DNA from: Bifidobacterium callitrichos DSM 23973
GTDB taxonomy: Bacteria; Actinomycetota; Actinomycetes; Actinomycetales; Bifidobacteriaceae
NCBI RefSeq assembly: GCF_000741175.1
Contig: NZ_JGYS01000001.1
Location: 62,001-126,000 of the forward strand
Length of the DNA stretch: 64,000 nucleotides
Reading direction: 5' to 3'
Below, piece by piece: positions 21,961 through 30,930 of the stretch. Position numbers and translations under genes: made by a program. Positions within the stretch are counted from its first letter, which is position 1; each line of letters begins with the position of its first letter. The notes beneath the pieces were generated by a model that was not told where the DNA came from, ran no database searches, and saw only the letters and a program-made list of their open reading frames with translations.

Positions 21961-24900
21961 ATGGCTGATTCGGGAAACTTCGTTCATCTGCACAACCACA
22001 CGCATTACTCGCTGCTCGATGGGGCGTCCAAGATCCCGGATCTGGCGAAGTATACGGCTGAACTGGGCATGCCGGCGGTCGCCATTACGGATCACGGCAA
22101 CATGCATGGTGCGTACGAGATGTATACGAACTGCGTGGCCAACGGTGTCAAGCCGATCATCGGGATCGAGGCGTATGTGACGCCGGAGACGGCGCGTCAG
22201 GACAAGTCGCGCGTGCACTGGGGCACCGAGGAGCAGCGCAGCGACGACGTCTCCGGCGGCGGTCTGATCACGCACATGACGATGTGGGCGGAGAACGATG
22301 AGGGTCTGGTGAACCTCATCAAGGCGTCGTCGGTGGCGAACCTCGAAGGCCGAGTGCAGCGTTATCCGCGTATGGACAAGGAGGTGCTCGCGACCTATTC
22401 GAAGGGTGTGATTGCGTCGTCGGGTTGTCCGTCGGGCATCATCCAGACGAGGTTGCGTCTGGGGCAGTTCGATGAGGCGTTGCGTGCGGCGGGGGAGTTC
22501 CAGGACATCTTCGGGCGTGACAATTTCTATATCGAGCTGATGGATCATGGTCTGAGGATCGAGCAGCAGGTCACGTCCGGTCTGCTGGACATCGCCAGGC
22601 GGCTGAACGCGCCGCTGTTGGCCACGAACGATTCGCATTACGTGCATGCGGAGGACGCGGAGGCGCAGGATGCGATGCTGTGCATCAACTCGGGTTCGCA
22701 TCTGGATGATCCGAACCGGTTCAAGTTCGATGGCACGGGCTATTACATCAAGCCCGCGGAGGAGATGCGCGAGTTGTTCCGCGAGTTTCCGGAGGCGTGC
22801 GATAACACGTTGGAGATCGCGGAGCGGTGCAATGTGATCTTTGATGATCACGAGGACGGTGCGTTCATGCCGCAGTTCGACTGTCCGGAGGGGTGGGATG
22901 AGGCGAGTCTGTTCCTCAGGAAGGTGGAGGAGGGGCTGGAGCGTCGGTATGACGGCAACGTGCCGGAGCATGTGTCCCGTCAGGCGGATTACGAGTGTGG
23001 TGTGATCTGTCAGATGCAGTTCTGCGGTTACTTTCTGGTGGTGGCGGATTACATCCAGTGGGCGAAGGATCACGGGATCATGGTGGGGCCGGGTCGTGGT
23101 TCGGCTGCGGGGTCGATGGTGGCGTATGCGATGGGCATCACGGAGCTGGATCCGTTGAAGCATGGTCTGATCTTCGAGAGGTTTCTGAATCCGGAGCGTG
23201 TGAGCTTGCCGGATATTGATGTGGACTTCGACCCGGAGGGGCGTCTGCATGTGATCGACTACTGCGGTGAGAAGTACGGGCGGGACAAGGTGGCGCAGTG
23301 CGTGATCTACGGTGTGATCAAGACGAAGCAGGCGTTGAAGGATTCGGCGCGCATCATGGGCTATGAGTTCGCGATGGGCACGAAGGTCACCGAGGCGCTG
23401 CCCCCGTCGAAGAACGGCAAGGACGCGAGTCTCAAGGAGATCTTCGATCCGACGTCGAAGCGGTATGCGGAGGCGCGTGAGTTCCGTGAGCTGTACGAGT
23501 CGGATCATGACGTGCACATGGTCGTCGACAAGGCGAAGACGATTGAGGGTCTGATTCGTCAGACGGGTGTGCATGCGTGTGCGACGATCATGGGTAGTGA
23601 GCCGATCACGGATACGTCGCCCCTGCTGGAGCGTACGGATGGCACGGTGACGACCACGTTCGAGTATCACACGTGCGAGACGCTGGGACTGGTGAAGATG
23701 GACTTCCTGGGGTTGTCCAACCTGACGATCATCCAGGACACGCTTCGGAACATCGAGGCGAACGGCAAGCCCGCGATCGACTACACGAGGATCCCGTTGG
23801 ATGACAGGGCCACGTACGAGCTGCTGTCGCGTGGTGACACGCTGGGCGTGTTCCAGCTCGATTCCGACGGCATGCGCAGTCTGCTCAAGATGTTGAAGCC
23901 GGACAACTTCAACGACATCTCCGCTCTGATCGCGCTGTACCGTCCGGGTCCGATGTCGATGGAGTCGCATATCAACTACGCCAAGCGCAAGAACGGGTTG
24001 CAGAGGATCACGCCGATCCATCCGGAGCTGGACGAGCCGCTTCGTCAGGTGCTTGACGAGACGTATGGTCTGATCATCTATCAGGAGCAGGTGCAGTCGG
24101 CGGCGCGTATCCTGGCGGGGTATTCGCTGGGCAAGGCCGATGTGCTGCGGCGTGCGATGGGCAAGAAGAAGCCGGAGGTGCTGGCCAAGGAGAAGATCCC
24201 GTTCTTCGCGGGCATGAAGGAGCACGGCTATTCGGAGGAGGCGTCGCAGGCCGTGTGGGACGTGCTGGTCCCGTTCTCGGGGTATGCGTTCAACAAGGCG
24301 CATTCGGCCGCGTACGGTTTGATCTCGTATTGGACCGCGTACTTGAAGACGCATTATCCGGTGGAGTTCATGGCGGCCCTCCTGCAGGGTGCGAAGGGCA
24401 ACAAGGACAAGACCGCGTTGTATCTGGGCGAGGCGCGGCGCATGGGCATCCAGGTGCTGTCGCCGGACGTCAACGAGTCCCAGTTCGCGTATTCGGCCGT
24501 GGGTGACGTGGTGCGTTTCGGTCTGGGTGCGATCCGTAACGTGGGCGAGAAGCCGGTGGCGGATATCATCGCGGAGCGTTCCGGCGGTCATGGCCGGTAT
24601 GTGAACTTCATGGACTTCATCCGTCGCGTGCCCTTGACCGCGCTCAACAAGCGCCTTGTCGAATCCCTGATCAAGGCGGGCGCGTTCGATTCCATCGACC
24701 CCAACCGTCGCGCGCTCTACGAGATCCACGAAGCCGCCATCGATTCGGTCGTCAGCCTCAAACGCAAGCAGGCCGAGGGCCAGTTCGACCTGTTCTCCGA
24801 CGATGAGGACGGTGGCGCCGAGGCGATGGGCGACGCGTCCATCACCGTGCCCGACGTGGAGGAGTGGGACAAGAAGACCAAGCTCAACTTCGAACGCGAG

Positions 24901-25512
24901 ATGCTCGGCCTGTACGTCTCCGACCATCCGCTTTCCGGCATGTCCGCCGTGCTGGCGGGTCTGCGCGAGATGTCGATCGCGCACCTCATCGACCGTGCTC
25001 GCACCATGGGCGACGGCCAGCAGGTCACCCTCGCCGGACTCGTCACCAACGTGGACCGCCGCGTCTCCAAGAAGGGCAACGCGTGGGCGATCGTCACCAT
25101 CGAGGATCTGGAAAGCTCCATCCAATGCCTGTTCTTCGGCAAAGTGTACGAAGCCGCGGCAGCCGAACTCACCGTCGACCAGATCGTCCAGATCCGCGGA
25201 CAGGTGGAACTGCGCGACGAGACCGTCTCGCTGCGCGCCACCGAAATGCAGGTGCCGTCATTGGAGGCGGAGGACGAACGTCCGCTGGTCATCACCCTGC
25301 CCGAAGTGGCGGTCGACCGGCCGCACATGATGAAGCTCGGACAGGTGCTCACCAACCATCCGGGGTATTGTGAGGTCAGACTCGCGATCATGAACGAGAA
25401 GGGCGACGCCGAGGTCATGACCTTCGGCGACCGGTTCCGCGTCAAACGCGACACCTCGCTCTTCGCCGAACTCAAGATCCTGTTCGGACCTCGATGCCTG
25501 CCCGCCGCGTGA
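21961..25512 (+). CDS. dnaE: DNA polymerase III alpha subunit DnaE
   Basis: About 1183 residues. Replicative polymerase. N-terminal PHP domain (HLHNHTHYSLLDGASKI), polymerase core with GPGRGSAAGSMVAYAMGIT and the catalytic aspartates in PDIDVDFDPEGR, KTKQALKDSARIMGYEF, helix-hairpin-helix and a C-terminal OB fold (about 990-1070: VTLAGLVTNVDRRVSKKGNAWAIVTIEDL). ATG 21961 is chosen over ATG 21949 (four residues longer); neither has a strong ribosome site. Codon choice changes along the gene: from roughly 22.4 to 24.6 kb third positions are rich in G and T, whereas both ends use C like the neighbouring genes. Confidence 0.96.
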   Translation: MADSGNFVHLHNHTHYSLLDGASKIPDLAKYTAELGMPAVAITDHGNMHGAYEMYTNCVANGVKPIIGIEAYVTPETARQDKSRVHWGTEEQRSDDVSGGGLITHMTMWAENDEGLVNLIKASSVANLEGRVQRYPRMDKEVLATYSKGVIASSGCPSGIIQTRLRLGQFDEALRAAGEFQDIFGRDNFYIELMDHGLRIEQQVTSGLLDIARRLNAPLLATNDSHYVHAEDAEAQDAMLCINSGSHLDDPNRFKFDGTGYYIKPAEEMRELFREFPEACDNTLEIAERCNVIFDDHEDGAFMPQFDCPEGWDEASLFLRKVEEGLERRYDGNVPEHVSRQADYECGVICQMQFCGYFLVVADYIQWAKDHGIMVGPGRGSAAGSMVAYAMGITELDPLKHGLIFERFLNPERVSLPDIDVDFDPEGRLHVIDYCGEKYGRDKVAQCVIYGVIKTKQALKDSARIMGYEFAMGTKVTEALPPSKNGKDASLKEIFDPTSKRYAEAREFRELYESDHDVHMVVDKAKTIEGLIRQTGVHACATIMGSEPITDTSPLLERTDGTVTTTFEYHTCETLGLVKMDFLGLSNLTIIQDTLRNIEANGKPAIDYTRIPLDDRATYELLSRGDTLGVFQLDSDGMRSLLKMLKPDNFNDISALIALYRPGPMSMESHINYAKRKNGLQRITPIHPELDEPLRQVLDETYGLIIYQEQVQSAARILAGYSLGKADVLRRAMGKKKPEVLAKEKIPFFAGMKEHGYSEEASQAVWDVLVPFSGYAFNKAHSAAYGLISYWTAYLKTHYPVEFMAALLQGAKGNKDKTALYLGEARRMGIQVLSPDVNESQFAYSAVGDVVRFGLGAIRNVGEKPVADIIAERSGGHGRYVNFMDFIRRVPLTALNKRLVESLIKAGAFDSIDPNRRALYEIHEAAIDSVVSLKRKQAEGQFDLFSDDEDGGAEAMGDASITVPDVEEWDKKTKLNFEREMLGLYVSDHPLSGMSAVLAGLREMSIAHLIDRARTMGDGQQVTLAGLVTNVDRRVSKKGNAWAIVTIEDLESSIQCLFFGKVYEAAAAELTVDQIVQIRGQVELRDETVSLRATEMQVPSLEAEDERPLVITLPEVAVDRPHMMKLGQVLTNHPGYCEVRLAIMNEKGDAEVMTFGDRFRVKRDTSLFAELKILFGPRCLPAA

Positions 25513-25632
25513 AAGCTCACACGTGTAGGATAAGGCGGTGAAGGGCGGTCCGGGGCAGACCCTCCCCGGACCGGCAGGCAGACCGGCATACGCATCGGCG
25601 CACAATCGTCGCACAGGTTGGGAGGACTTGTC

Positions 25633-26523
25633 ATGACACTTGGGGAAGCAGCACTTCAATCGCCGGAAGTCACGTTGAACGACGCGAACCACACCGTCAT
25701 TCCGCAGATCGGATTCGGCGTCTTCCAGATTCCGCCCGAGGACACGCAGCGGGCCGTCGAGGAGGCGCTCGCGATCGGCTACCGTCACATCGACACGGCC
25801 GCCGCCTACTACAACGAGAAGGAGGTCGGCGAGGCGCTCAAGGCCACCGGCATGGCCGGCAAGGTGTGGGTCACCACCAAGCTGCGCAACTGCGACCAGG
25901 GACGTGAACCCGCACGCATCGCCCTCGAACGCTCGCTTGACAAGCTCGGCCTCGACCACGTCGACATGTACCTGATCCACTGGCCGTTCGCCGCCGTCGA
26001 CCTGTACCGCGAGACGTGGCGTTCGCTGCTCGAACTGCGCGACGCCGGACTCATCCGCGTGCCGGGCGTCAGCAACTTCCTGCCCGAGCATCTTGAGGCC
26101 ATCATCGACGACTCCGGCGCGGCCCCGGCAGTCAACCAGATCGAGGTGCACCCGCGGTTCAGCCAGCCGGCGAACATCGCCTATTGCAAGGACCACGGCA
26201 TCACCGTGGAGGCGTACAGCCCGCTCGGCCACGGTTCCGACATGAACGCGGAACCGGTGCTCGCCGCCGCGCAGGCGCATCAGGTCACGCCCGCCCAGGT
26301 CGTGTTGCGCTGGCACACGCAGGAGGGTCGCATCGTCATCCCGAAGTCCAAGCACCCCGACCGCATGCGTCAGAACCTCGCCGCGGCGTCGTTCGATCTC
26401 ACCGACGCCGAACTGGCGGCCATCGACGCGCTCGACACGCCGGAGGGACGCGTGAGCGCGGATCCGGCCACGTTTGTTCAATCGCAGTCGTGGGCCAACC
26501 AGCACTCGCGCGGCAACATCTAG
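25633..26523 (+). CDS. Aldo/keto reductase (2,5-diketo-D-gluconate reductase-like)
   Basis: 296 residues. NADPH-dependent TIM-barrel oxidoreductase. Tetrad residues appear in order: Asp in YRHIDTAAAY, Tyr in AYYNEKEVG, Lys in VWVTTKL and His in YLIHWP. NQIEVHPRF, VEAYSPLGHG and IVIPKSKHPDRMRQNL bind the cofactor. ATG 25633 follows GGGAGGA. Its physiological carbonyl substrate cannot be inferred. Confidence 0.92.
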   Translation: MTLGEAALQSPEVTLNDANHTVIPQIGFGVFQIPPEDTQRAVEEALAIGYRHIDTAAAYYNEKEVGEALKATGMAGKVWVTTKLRNCDQGREPARIALERSLDKLGLDHVDMYLIHWPFAAVDLYRETWRSLLELRDAGLIRVPGVSNFLPEHLEAIIDDSGAAPAVNQIEVHPRFSQPANIAYCKDHGITVEAYSPLGHGSDMNAEPVLAAAQAHQVTPAQVVLRWHTQEGRIVIPKSKHPDRMRQNLAAASFDLTDAELAAIDALDTPEGRVSADPATFVQSQSWANQHSRGNI

Positions 26524-26537
26524 TCCTCTGTCGGATC

Positions 26538-26618
26538 GCCCCCGTTATGTGACGATGCACGACACACTCAAGGCCGTTCGGCCAAGCCTACGGTCGTGCA
26601 TCGTCACATAACGGGGGC
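26538..26618. repeat. Long inverted repeat with inner hairpin
   Basis: Two 26-base arms (26538-26563 and 26593-26618) are perfect inverted copies, separated by 29 bases that hold a second small hairpin (GGCCG TT CGGCC). It lies between convergent genes. It can act as a terminator, but the arms are longer than normal and no T-tract follows. Confidence 0.85.
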
Positions 26619-26677
26619 TCGGATAGTGACGAACTCACGTTCGCGCGCTGCTGGTTGAAAATCCCATTAAGCGCCAA

Positions 26678-27307
26678 TCACCACGGTTTGGTGGTTTGGT
26701 TCTGGTTGGCCTTCTTGCTGGGGGTCTGCTGGGTGGAGGTGCTGGTGTCGGTGGACTGCTGGTTCGATTTGAGCAGCTGCTCCACCTGCGCCCTCTGCTG
26801 ATCGGTGAGTGCCGGGCCATTGGAGGAGTTGTCCTGGTTGTTTGTGGCTGCGCCTGTATCGTCGGACCCACTGCCGGAGCCGTCCGTTCCGTTGCCGGAC
26901 GAGGACGATCCCTGCTGTTCGGCGAGACGCCGCTCGATCAACGCGGTGAGCTGGCGGGAGATCTCTGTGTTCGTCTTCAGAGACGACCGCACGTTCGGCA
27001 GCAGCGCGGCTTCGAGCGTGGCGGCCTCCCTGAACTGGGCGTCGGTCTGCTGCTGACTCGCCTTGAGCGTGGCGAGGTCGGCGTCCTCCTTGTCCGCGGC
27101 CTTGATGTTGCGCGTCAGGGTGGCGGTCGCCTGATTGAACTGGCCGACCGCCACGAGGTTCGTCAGAGCGAGACCGGCCATGACCAGAGCCGCCACGGCC
27201 ACGACGATGAGCAGGATACGCACGGGCAGTGCGGCCCGGGGTTTTGGCCCGGCCGTCCGTGCGGCGTTCGCGGCGTGCATATCGGTTCTATCGCTTCCGC
27301 GTGTCAT
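26678..27307 (-). CDS. Uncharacterised single-TM protein, last gene of the MoxR-vWA operon
   Basis: 209 residues. A cytoplasmic N-terminus of about 25 residues precedes one TM segment (VRILLIVVAVAALVMAGLALTNLVAVGQF), then a helical extracytoplasmic part (TRNIKAADKEDADLATLKASQQQTDAQFREAATLEAALL) that looks coiled-coil-like. The C-terminus is Ser/Gly/Asp/Gln-rich low complexity. I do not assign a function. ATG 27307 overlaps the stop of the upstream vWA gene by ATGA, so it belongs to that operon. Confidence 0.7.
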   Translation of the reverse strand: MTRGSDRTDMHAANAARTAGPKPRAALPVRILLIVVAVAALVMAGLALTNLVAVGQFNQATATLTRNIKAADKEDADLATLKASQQQTDAQFREAATLEAALLPNVRSSLKTNTEISRQLTALIERRLAEQQGSSSSGNGTDGSGSGSDDTGAATNNQDNSSNGPALTDQQRAQVEQLLKSNQQSTDTSTSTQQTPSKKANQNQTTKPW

Positions 27308-28359
27308 ATCAGTCTCCTCGACAGTACGATCTGTGCGCCGGCCTCCCATGCCAGCAGCAGAGCCATCACGATCGCCAACGGCCATACGACGGGCGTCGTA
27401 CGGGTGCGGGACTTGGCTGTGGACGTGATCTTCCACTGGGTGGATGCCTTGGCCGACATCCCGTCCTTCATGGTTTTGGTGGCGGAGACGGGCAGATACG
27501 AGCCGCCCATCTCGTCGGCGATGTCCTTGAGGTTGCCTTCGTCCATCCTCGAGATGCCGGGCTGTCCGGTATCGGGATCCGTCACCCACTCCTGGGCGTT
27601 CTGGCCGTTCGACGTCTGTGCGCTCACCCCGTCATCGATCTTCGGGATCCTGCCGCCCTCCGTTGATCCGACGCCCACGGTGAACGCGTCGGTCAGATAG
27701 CTGCGCAGCGTCGAGAACGTGCGTCGCGTGCGCGCGGAGGTCTGCTCGCCGTCGGTGATCACATACAGTACGATCGCGTCGTCGGGATGCAGATCGCGCA
27801 TCTGCTTCAATGTGGAGACCAACGAGTCGAGCGGCGCATCGAGCGACGAACCGCTCGACACGCTCGTCGCCTCGGGAGCGAGCGTCGCGGCCCAGTTGCG
27901 GATCGCCGGCGCATCCGGCGTGAGCGGCACGTCAAGCGTGCCGGACGCGCCGAACCGCATCGCGGCGAAACTCGCATCCGCATACAGGTTCGTCAGATCG
28001 TCCACGGCCCTGCGCGCCGCATCCAGACGCGTGATCGTCTCATCGGAACCGTATTTCGCATCCGAGACGGCCATCGAACCGGTCACATCGACCGCCACGA
28101 CCACATCGGTGGCGTTCACCGCACGTGATGTGGTCGAAGAGACGACGCTCGGCGTGAGCATCATCAGCGCCGCGATCAGACAGACAAGCGTGCGCCTGAC
28201 GCACGAGCCTATCGTCTCGTCGCCGGCACGCCCACGTGCATGCCGTACGATCTCGACGACGGCGAACACGATCATCAGCGCTGCGATCGCGCCGCCCGCA
28301 AGCCAGCCGAGCGCGGGGGAGAGGGTCAGCGACGTCAGTGCATGCAACGGATTCGTCAT
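27304..28359 (-). CDS. vWA-domain membrane protein (second of pair)
   Basis: 351 residues. TM segments near 15-40 and 55-80, then a von Willebrand A domain (about 90-290) with a MIDAS-like DVTGSM, where Thr replaces the usual first Ser, and a TDGEQT motif; a C-terminal TM follows (PLAIVMALLLAWEAGAQIVL). This is BatA/BatB-like topology. Such proteins bind divalent metal and work with MoxR ATPases. ATG 28359 overlaps the previous stop by ATGA. Confidence 0.85.
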   Translation of the reverse strand: MTNPLHALTSLTLSPALGWLAGGAIAALMIVFAVVEIVRHARGRAGDETIGSCVRRTLVCLIAALMMLTPSVVSSTTSRAVNATDVVVAVDVTGSMAVSDAKYGSDETITRLDAARRAVDDLTNLYADASFAAMRFGASGTLDVPLTPDAPAIRNWAATLAPEATSVSSGSSLDAPLDSLVSTLKQMRDLHPDDAIVLYVITDGEQTSARTRRTFSTLRSYLTDAFTVGVGSTEGGRIPKIDDGVSAQTSNGQNAQEWVTDPDTGQPGISRMDEGNLKDIADEMGGSYLPVSATKTMKDGMSAKASTQWKITSTAKSRTRTTPVVWPLAIVMALLLAWEAGAQIVLSRRLI

Positions 28360-29435
28360 CGCTTCAACCTCCAGACGGTGATCAGCCACAGGCCGAGCGT
28401 GATGCTCAGGGCCAGCGTCCACCATTTCGGATCGTCGACGACGGCGGCCTGATGGGCCTGACGTTCCTGCGTCTCGCGTCTGCCGTCGATGTCACGCACC
28501 AGCTCGTCCACGCTCGACCCGTTCGCCTGGGTCAGGAAGACGCCGTCATGCGCCTCGATGAGCTGCCTCATGCGCATGGTCGTGTTCTCGCCCTCGCTGG
28601 CACGGGGGCCGGAGAACAGGCCGTCTACGGTGATCCCCGCCTGCGAGGTCAGATCCAGCGCCTGCTCGAGCGTATACGTGGGCGTGCCGGACACCACGTT
28701 ATCGGTGGCGAGCACGATCGAGGCGGCGCGGCTGCGATTCGCCGATGCGTCGGCGGAGCCGGATGAACCGGAGGAGCCGTAGGTGAATCCGGGCAGCATC
28801 GCGGCGCAGGAGACGACGCCATCGCCGATCAGCGACGTCGTGTCCTTGCGGTTCTGCGTGCCCTCAAGCCAATCGGAGATCCTCTGATAGTCGGAGTCGC
28901 TCATCTTGTCGATATCATCCTGCGATTCGACGCCCTTGAGAATATCCGACGACTCCCTGAGCTGCCTGGAGACCAGATCGTAGTCGTCGGTCAGCGGAAA
29001 GACCGTACGCGAGGTCGAGTTGAAGATGCTCATCCCGATGCGCTCGCCCTGGAAGCGCGAGACGAGATCACGATACGTGTCGATCACCTGACGGTCGTAC
29101 GGCAGCGTCGATCCGGACACGTCGAGACACAGGACGATGTCACGGCTTGCGGAACGCTCCTGACTGCTGTCCACCGTCGACGGACGCGCGATCATCGTGA
29201 CCGAGAGCAGCGCGGCCGCCGCCAGCAGCGCCATCGCGACGCGGTTGAGCCAGCGCCACCGACGGAACAGGCGCGAGGCGAACTCGGTGTTGAGATCGTC
29301 ATCCAACGAGAACACCCGTGCCGCATCGGATTCGTCACGCCCCCGGCGCGACATCGCGATCGTCAGGATGATGATCGCCGCTACGACGGTCACGCCTACC
29401 AGTGCGGCCCACGGCCATTGCCAGGACAGTTGCAT
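28356..29435 (-). CDS. vWA-domain membrane protein (first of pair)
   Basis: 359 residues from ATG 29435. A TM at 5-28, a second near 65-85, then a vWA domain with canonical MIDAS DVSGS, GMSIFNSTSRTVFPLTDD, and a Ser/Gly insert (GSSGSSGSADASANRS); a final TM (WWTLALSITLGLWLITVW) ends in RLKR. The start shares one base with the TGA of the gene before (TGATG). A GTG at 29471 would give a longer form. Confidence 0.85.
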   Translation of the reverse strand: MQLSWQWPWAALVGVTVVAAIIILTIAMSRRGRDESDAARVFSLDDDLNTEFASRLFRRWRWLNRVAMALLAAAALLSVTMIARPSTVDSSQERSASRDIVLCLDVSGSTLPYDRQVIDTYRDLVSRFQGERIGMSIFNSTSRTVFPLTDDYDLVSRQLRESSDILKGVESQDDIDKMSDSDYQRISDWLEGTQNRKDTTSLIGDGVVSCAAMLPGFTYGSSGSSGSADASANRSRAASIVLATDNVVSGTPTYTLEQALDLTSQAGITVDGLFSGPRASEGENTTMRMRQLIEAHDGVFLTQANGSSVDELVRDIDGRRETQERQAHQAAVVDDPKWWTLALSITLGLWLITVWRLKR

Positions 29436-29977
29436 CAGCGAGACCACCTTTCCACCAGATTCGACACCCATCCGGCGGCCTCCTCCACACTCGCCTCCCG
29501 GGCGGGGCCGTTGACCGTGCTATCCGCGAACTCCGGCGGATACAGCGCCGAAATCGTCAGACGCAGCATGTCGAACCCCTGCTTCGTCGACGACGTGCGC
29601 GGTTCGCGACGGATGTCGGCGAGCGTATGCGACTTGAGATCACGTCCCGACGCCTCGGACGCATAGTCGCGGGCGATGGACGCCAGTTCGGCGAACGCCT
29701 CGCCGCGTTCCAACGCTCCGGCCTGATGGCGCGACACCACGTCGTCGATACGCCGATGCCAACGTCGACGATCCTGCGCATCGGCATGCGCGCCACGCTG
29801 GCGCGCCGCGGCACGCACCCTTCTGGGACGGGACAGCAGCACCACGCCCACGACCAGTATGATCGCGGCCAGCACGCAGGCGACGGCGACGAGCGGCGTA
29901 GTCAGATCGATCGGACCGACGGGGGTGCCTAAAGCAACGTGTTCCGCGGCCGCGAAGACGAACGAACGCATGATCAC
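29435..29977 (-). CDS. Uncharacterised single-TM protein within MoxR-vWA operon
   Basis: 180 residues. One TM (PLVAVACVLAAIILVVGVVLL) is followed by a basic cytoplasmic-type region and a helical domain. Its place between DUF58 and vWA genes matches the small DUF4381-like members of MoxR operons, although I see no decisive motif. GTG 29977 is preferred: GGGAGG stands six bases upstream and GTGA overlaps the DUF58 stop; ATG 29971 is possible. Confidence 0.65.
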   Translation of the reverse strand: MIMRSFVFAAAEHVALGTPVGPIDLTTPLVAVACVLAAIILVVGVVLLSRPRRVRAAARQRGAHADAQDRRRWHRRIDDVVSRHQAGALERGEAFAELASIARDYASEASGRDLKSHTLADIRREPRTSSTKQGFDMLRLTISALYPPEFADSTVNGPAREASVEEAAGWVSNLVERWSR

Positions 29978-30930
29978 GCCTCACCTCCCGACATCGACAG
30001 CGAGCCGCCGACCGCCGGATCGCGCGCAACGAGACGGACGCCGGAAGTGCCGGCCAGCGAGCGGGAGACCAACGCGACGAACGCGTCGAACATCGCCTCG
30101 CTGGAACCGGCATGGATCAGATGCCCTCCCACACGCGAGAGCTCATGCTCCAGCGAAGCCGCCAGAAACGCGCGATGCGTATCCACCTGTTCGGCCGCAC
30201 GCGCGTCGACGAAGAACGCGGGCAGCCGTCTGCCGCCGAGCCCATCGAACACATGCGTTCCGGCCGCCACGGCGAACGGATTGACCGTCGCCACATCGAT
30301 GAGCACCACCGGATGCGTGCGGGCGATGAGCCGGATCGACTTGATATGCCGTTCGACCAACGCCTGCTCGTCGGTGGCGATCACCACCAGCGCACGGCGA
30401 TCCTTGATGCGCCGCGCGTAGTCGAGCAGTGCATCGATATTGCGACCATGACGCCACCTGCGGTTCAACGCGCCGTCCAGCGTGCGCTCGAACTGGGCGA
30501 ACCCGCCGTTGAACGGCACTCGCGTGATGCTCGCCGCATCGCCGAACACCAGCGAGATGTCATCCGAACGGCGCAGCGACAACGCGGCGAACATGCGCAG
30601 CGCATTCGCCGCCACCTCATACGCGCGTTCCCCCGACTCGCATGAACCGGTCATCTCCAGACCGACATCAAGCAGCATCCACACGCGCGACGTGACCAGA
30701 CGCTCACGATGCACCACCATCGGCCGGCCCATGCGGGCGCTGGTCTTCCATTCGATGAGACGCGCCTCGTCACCGGGCTCGTAGGCACGCACATCCATCA
30801 ACTCGTCCGAGCCGCCCGCACGCCGAGAGGAATGCTCGCCCTCGATCACGCCCAGCGCCTTACGGACGGTGGGCATCGTCAGCTGCGTGCCCAACGCCTC
30901 GATCCTGGCCCTGATCGGATCGTCGATCAT
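29974..30930 (-). CDS. DUF58 domain protein
   Basis: 318 residues. The DUF58 signature is clear: ELMDVRAYEPGDEARLIEWKTSARMGRPMVVH, followed by a vWA-like fold (VWMLLDVGLEM). It has no TM segment, so it is probably cytosolic or peripheral. DUF58 proteins are partners of MoxR ATPases in metal-insertion or chaperone complexes. It overlaps moxR upstream (ATGA, 30927-30930). Confidence 0.9.
   Translation of the reverse strand: MIDDPIRARIEALGTQLTMPTVRKALGVIEGEHSSRRAGGSDELMDVRAYEPGDEARLIEWKTSARMGRPMVVHRERLVTSRVWMLLDVGLEMTGSCESGERAYEVAANALRMFAALSLRRSDDISLVFGDAASITRVPFNGGFAQFERTLDGALNRRWRHGRNIDALLDYARRIKDRRALVVIATDEQALVERHIKSIRLIARTHPVVLIDVATVNPFAVAAGTHVFDGLGGRRLPAFFVDARAAEQVDTHRAFLAASLEHELSRVGGHLIHAGSSEAMFDAFVALVSRSLAGTSGVRLVARDPAVGGSLSMSGGEA

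Noticed and set aside
21880..25125. Very long open frame on the minus strand opposite dnaE
   Set aside because: Its low-complexity Arg/His/Leu-rich product has no family features and no ribosome site; the openness follows from dnaE's GC-rich codon use.
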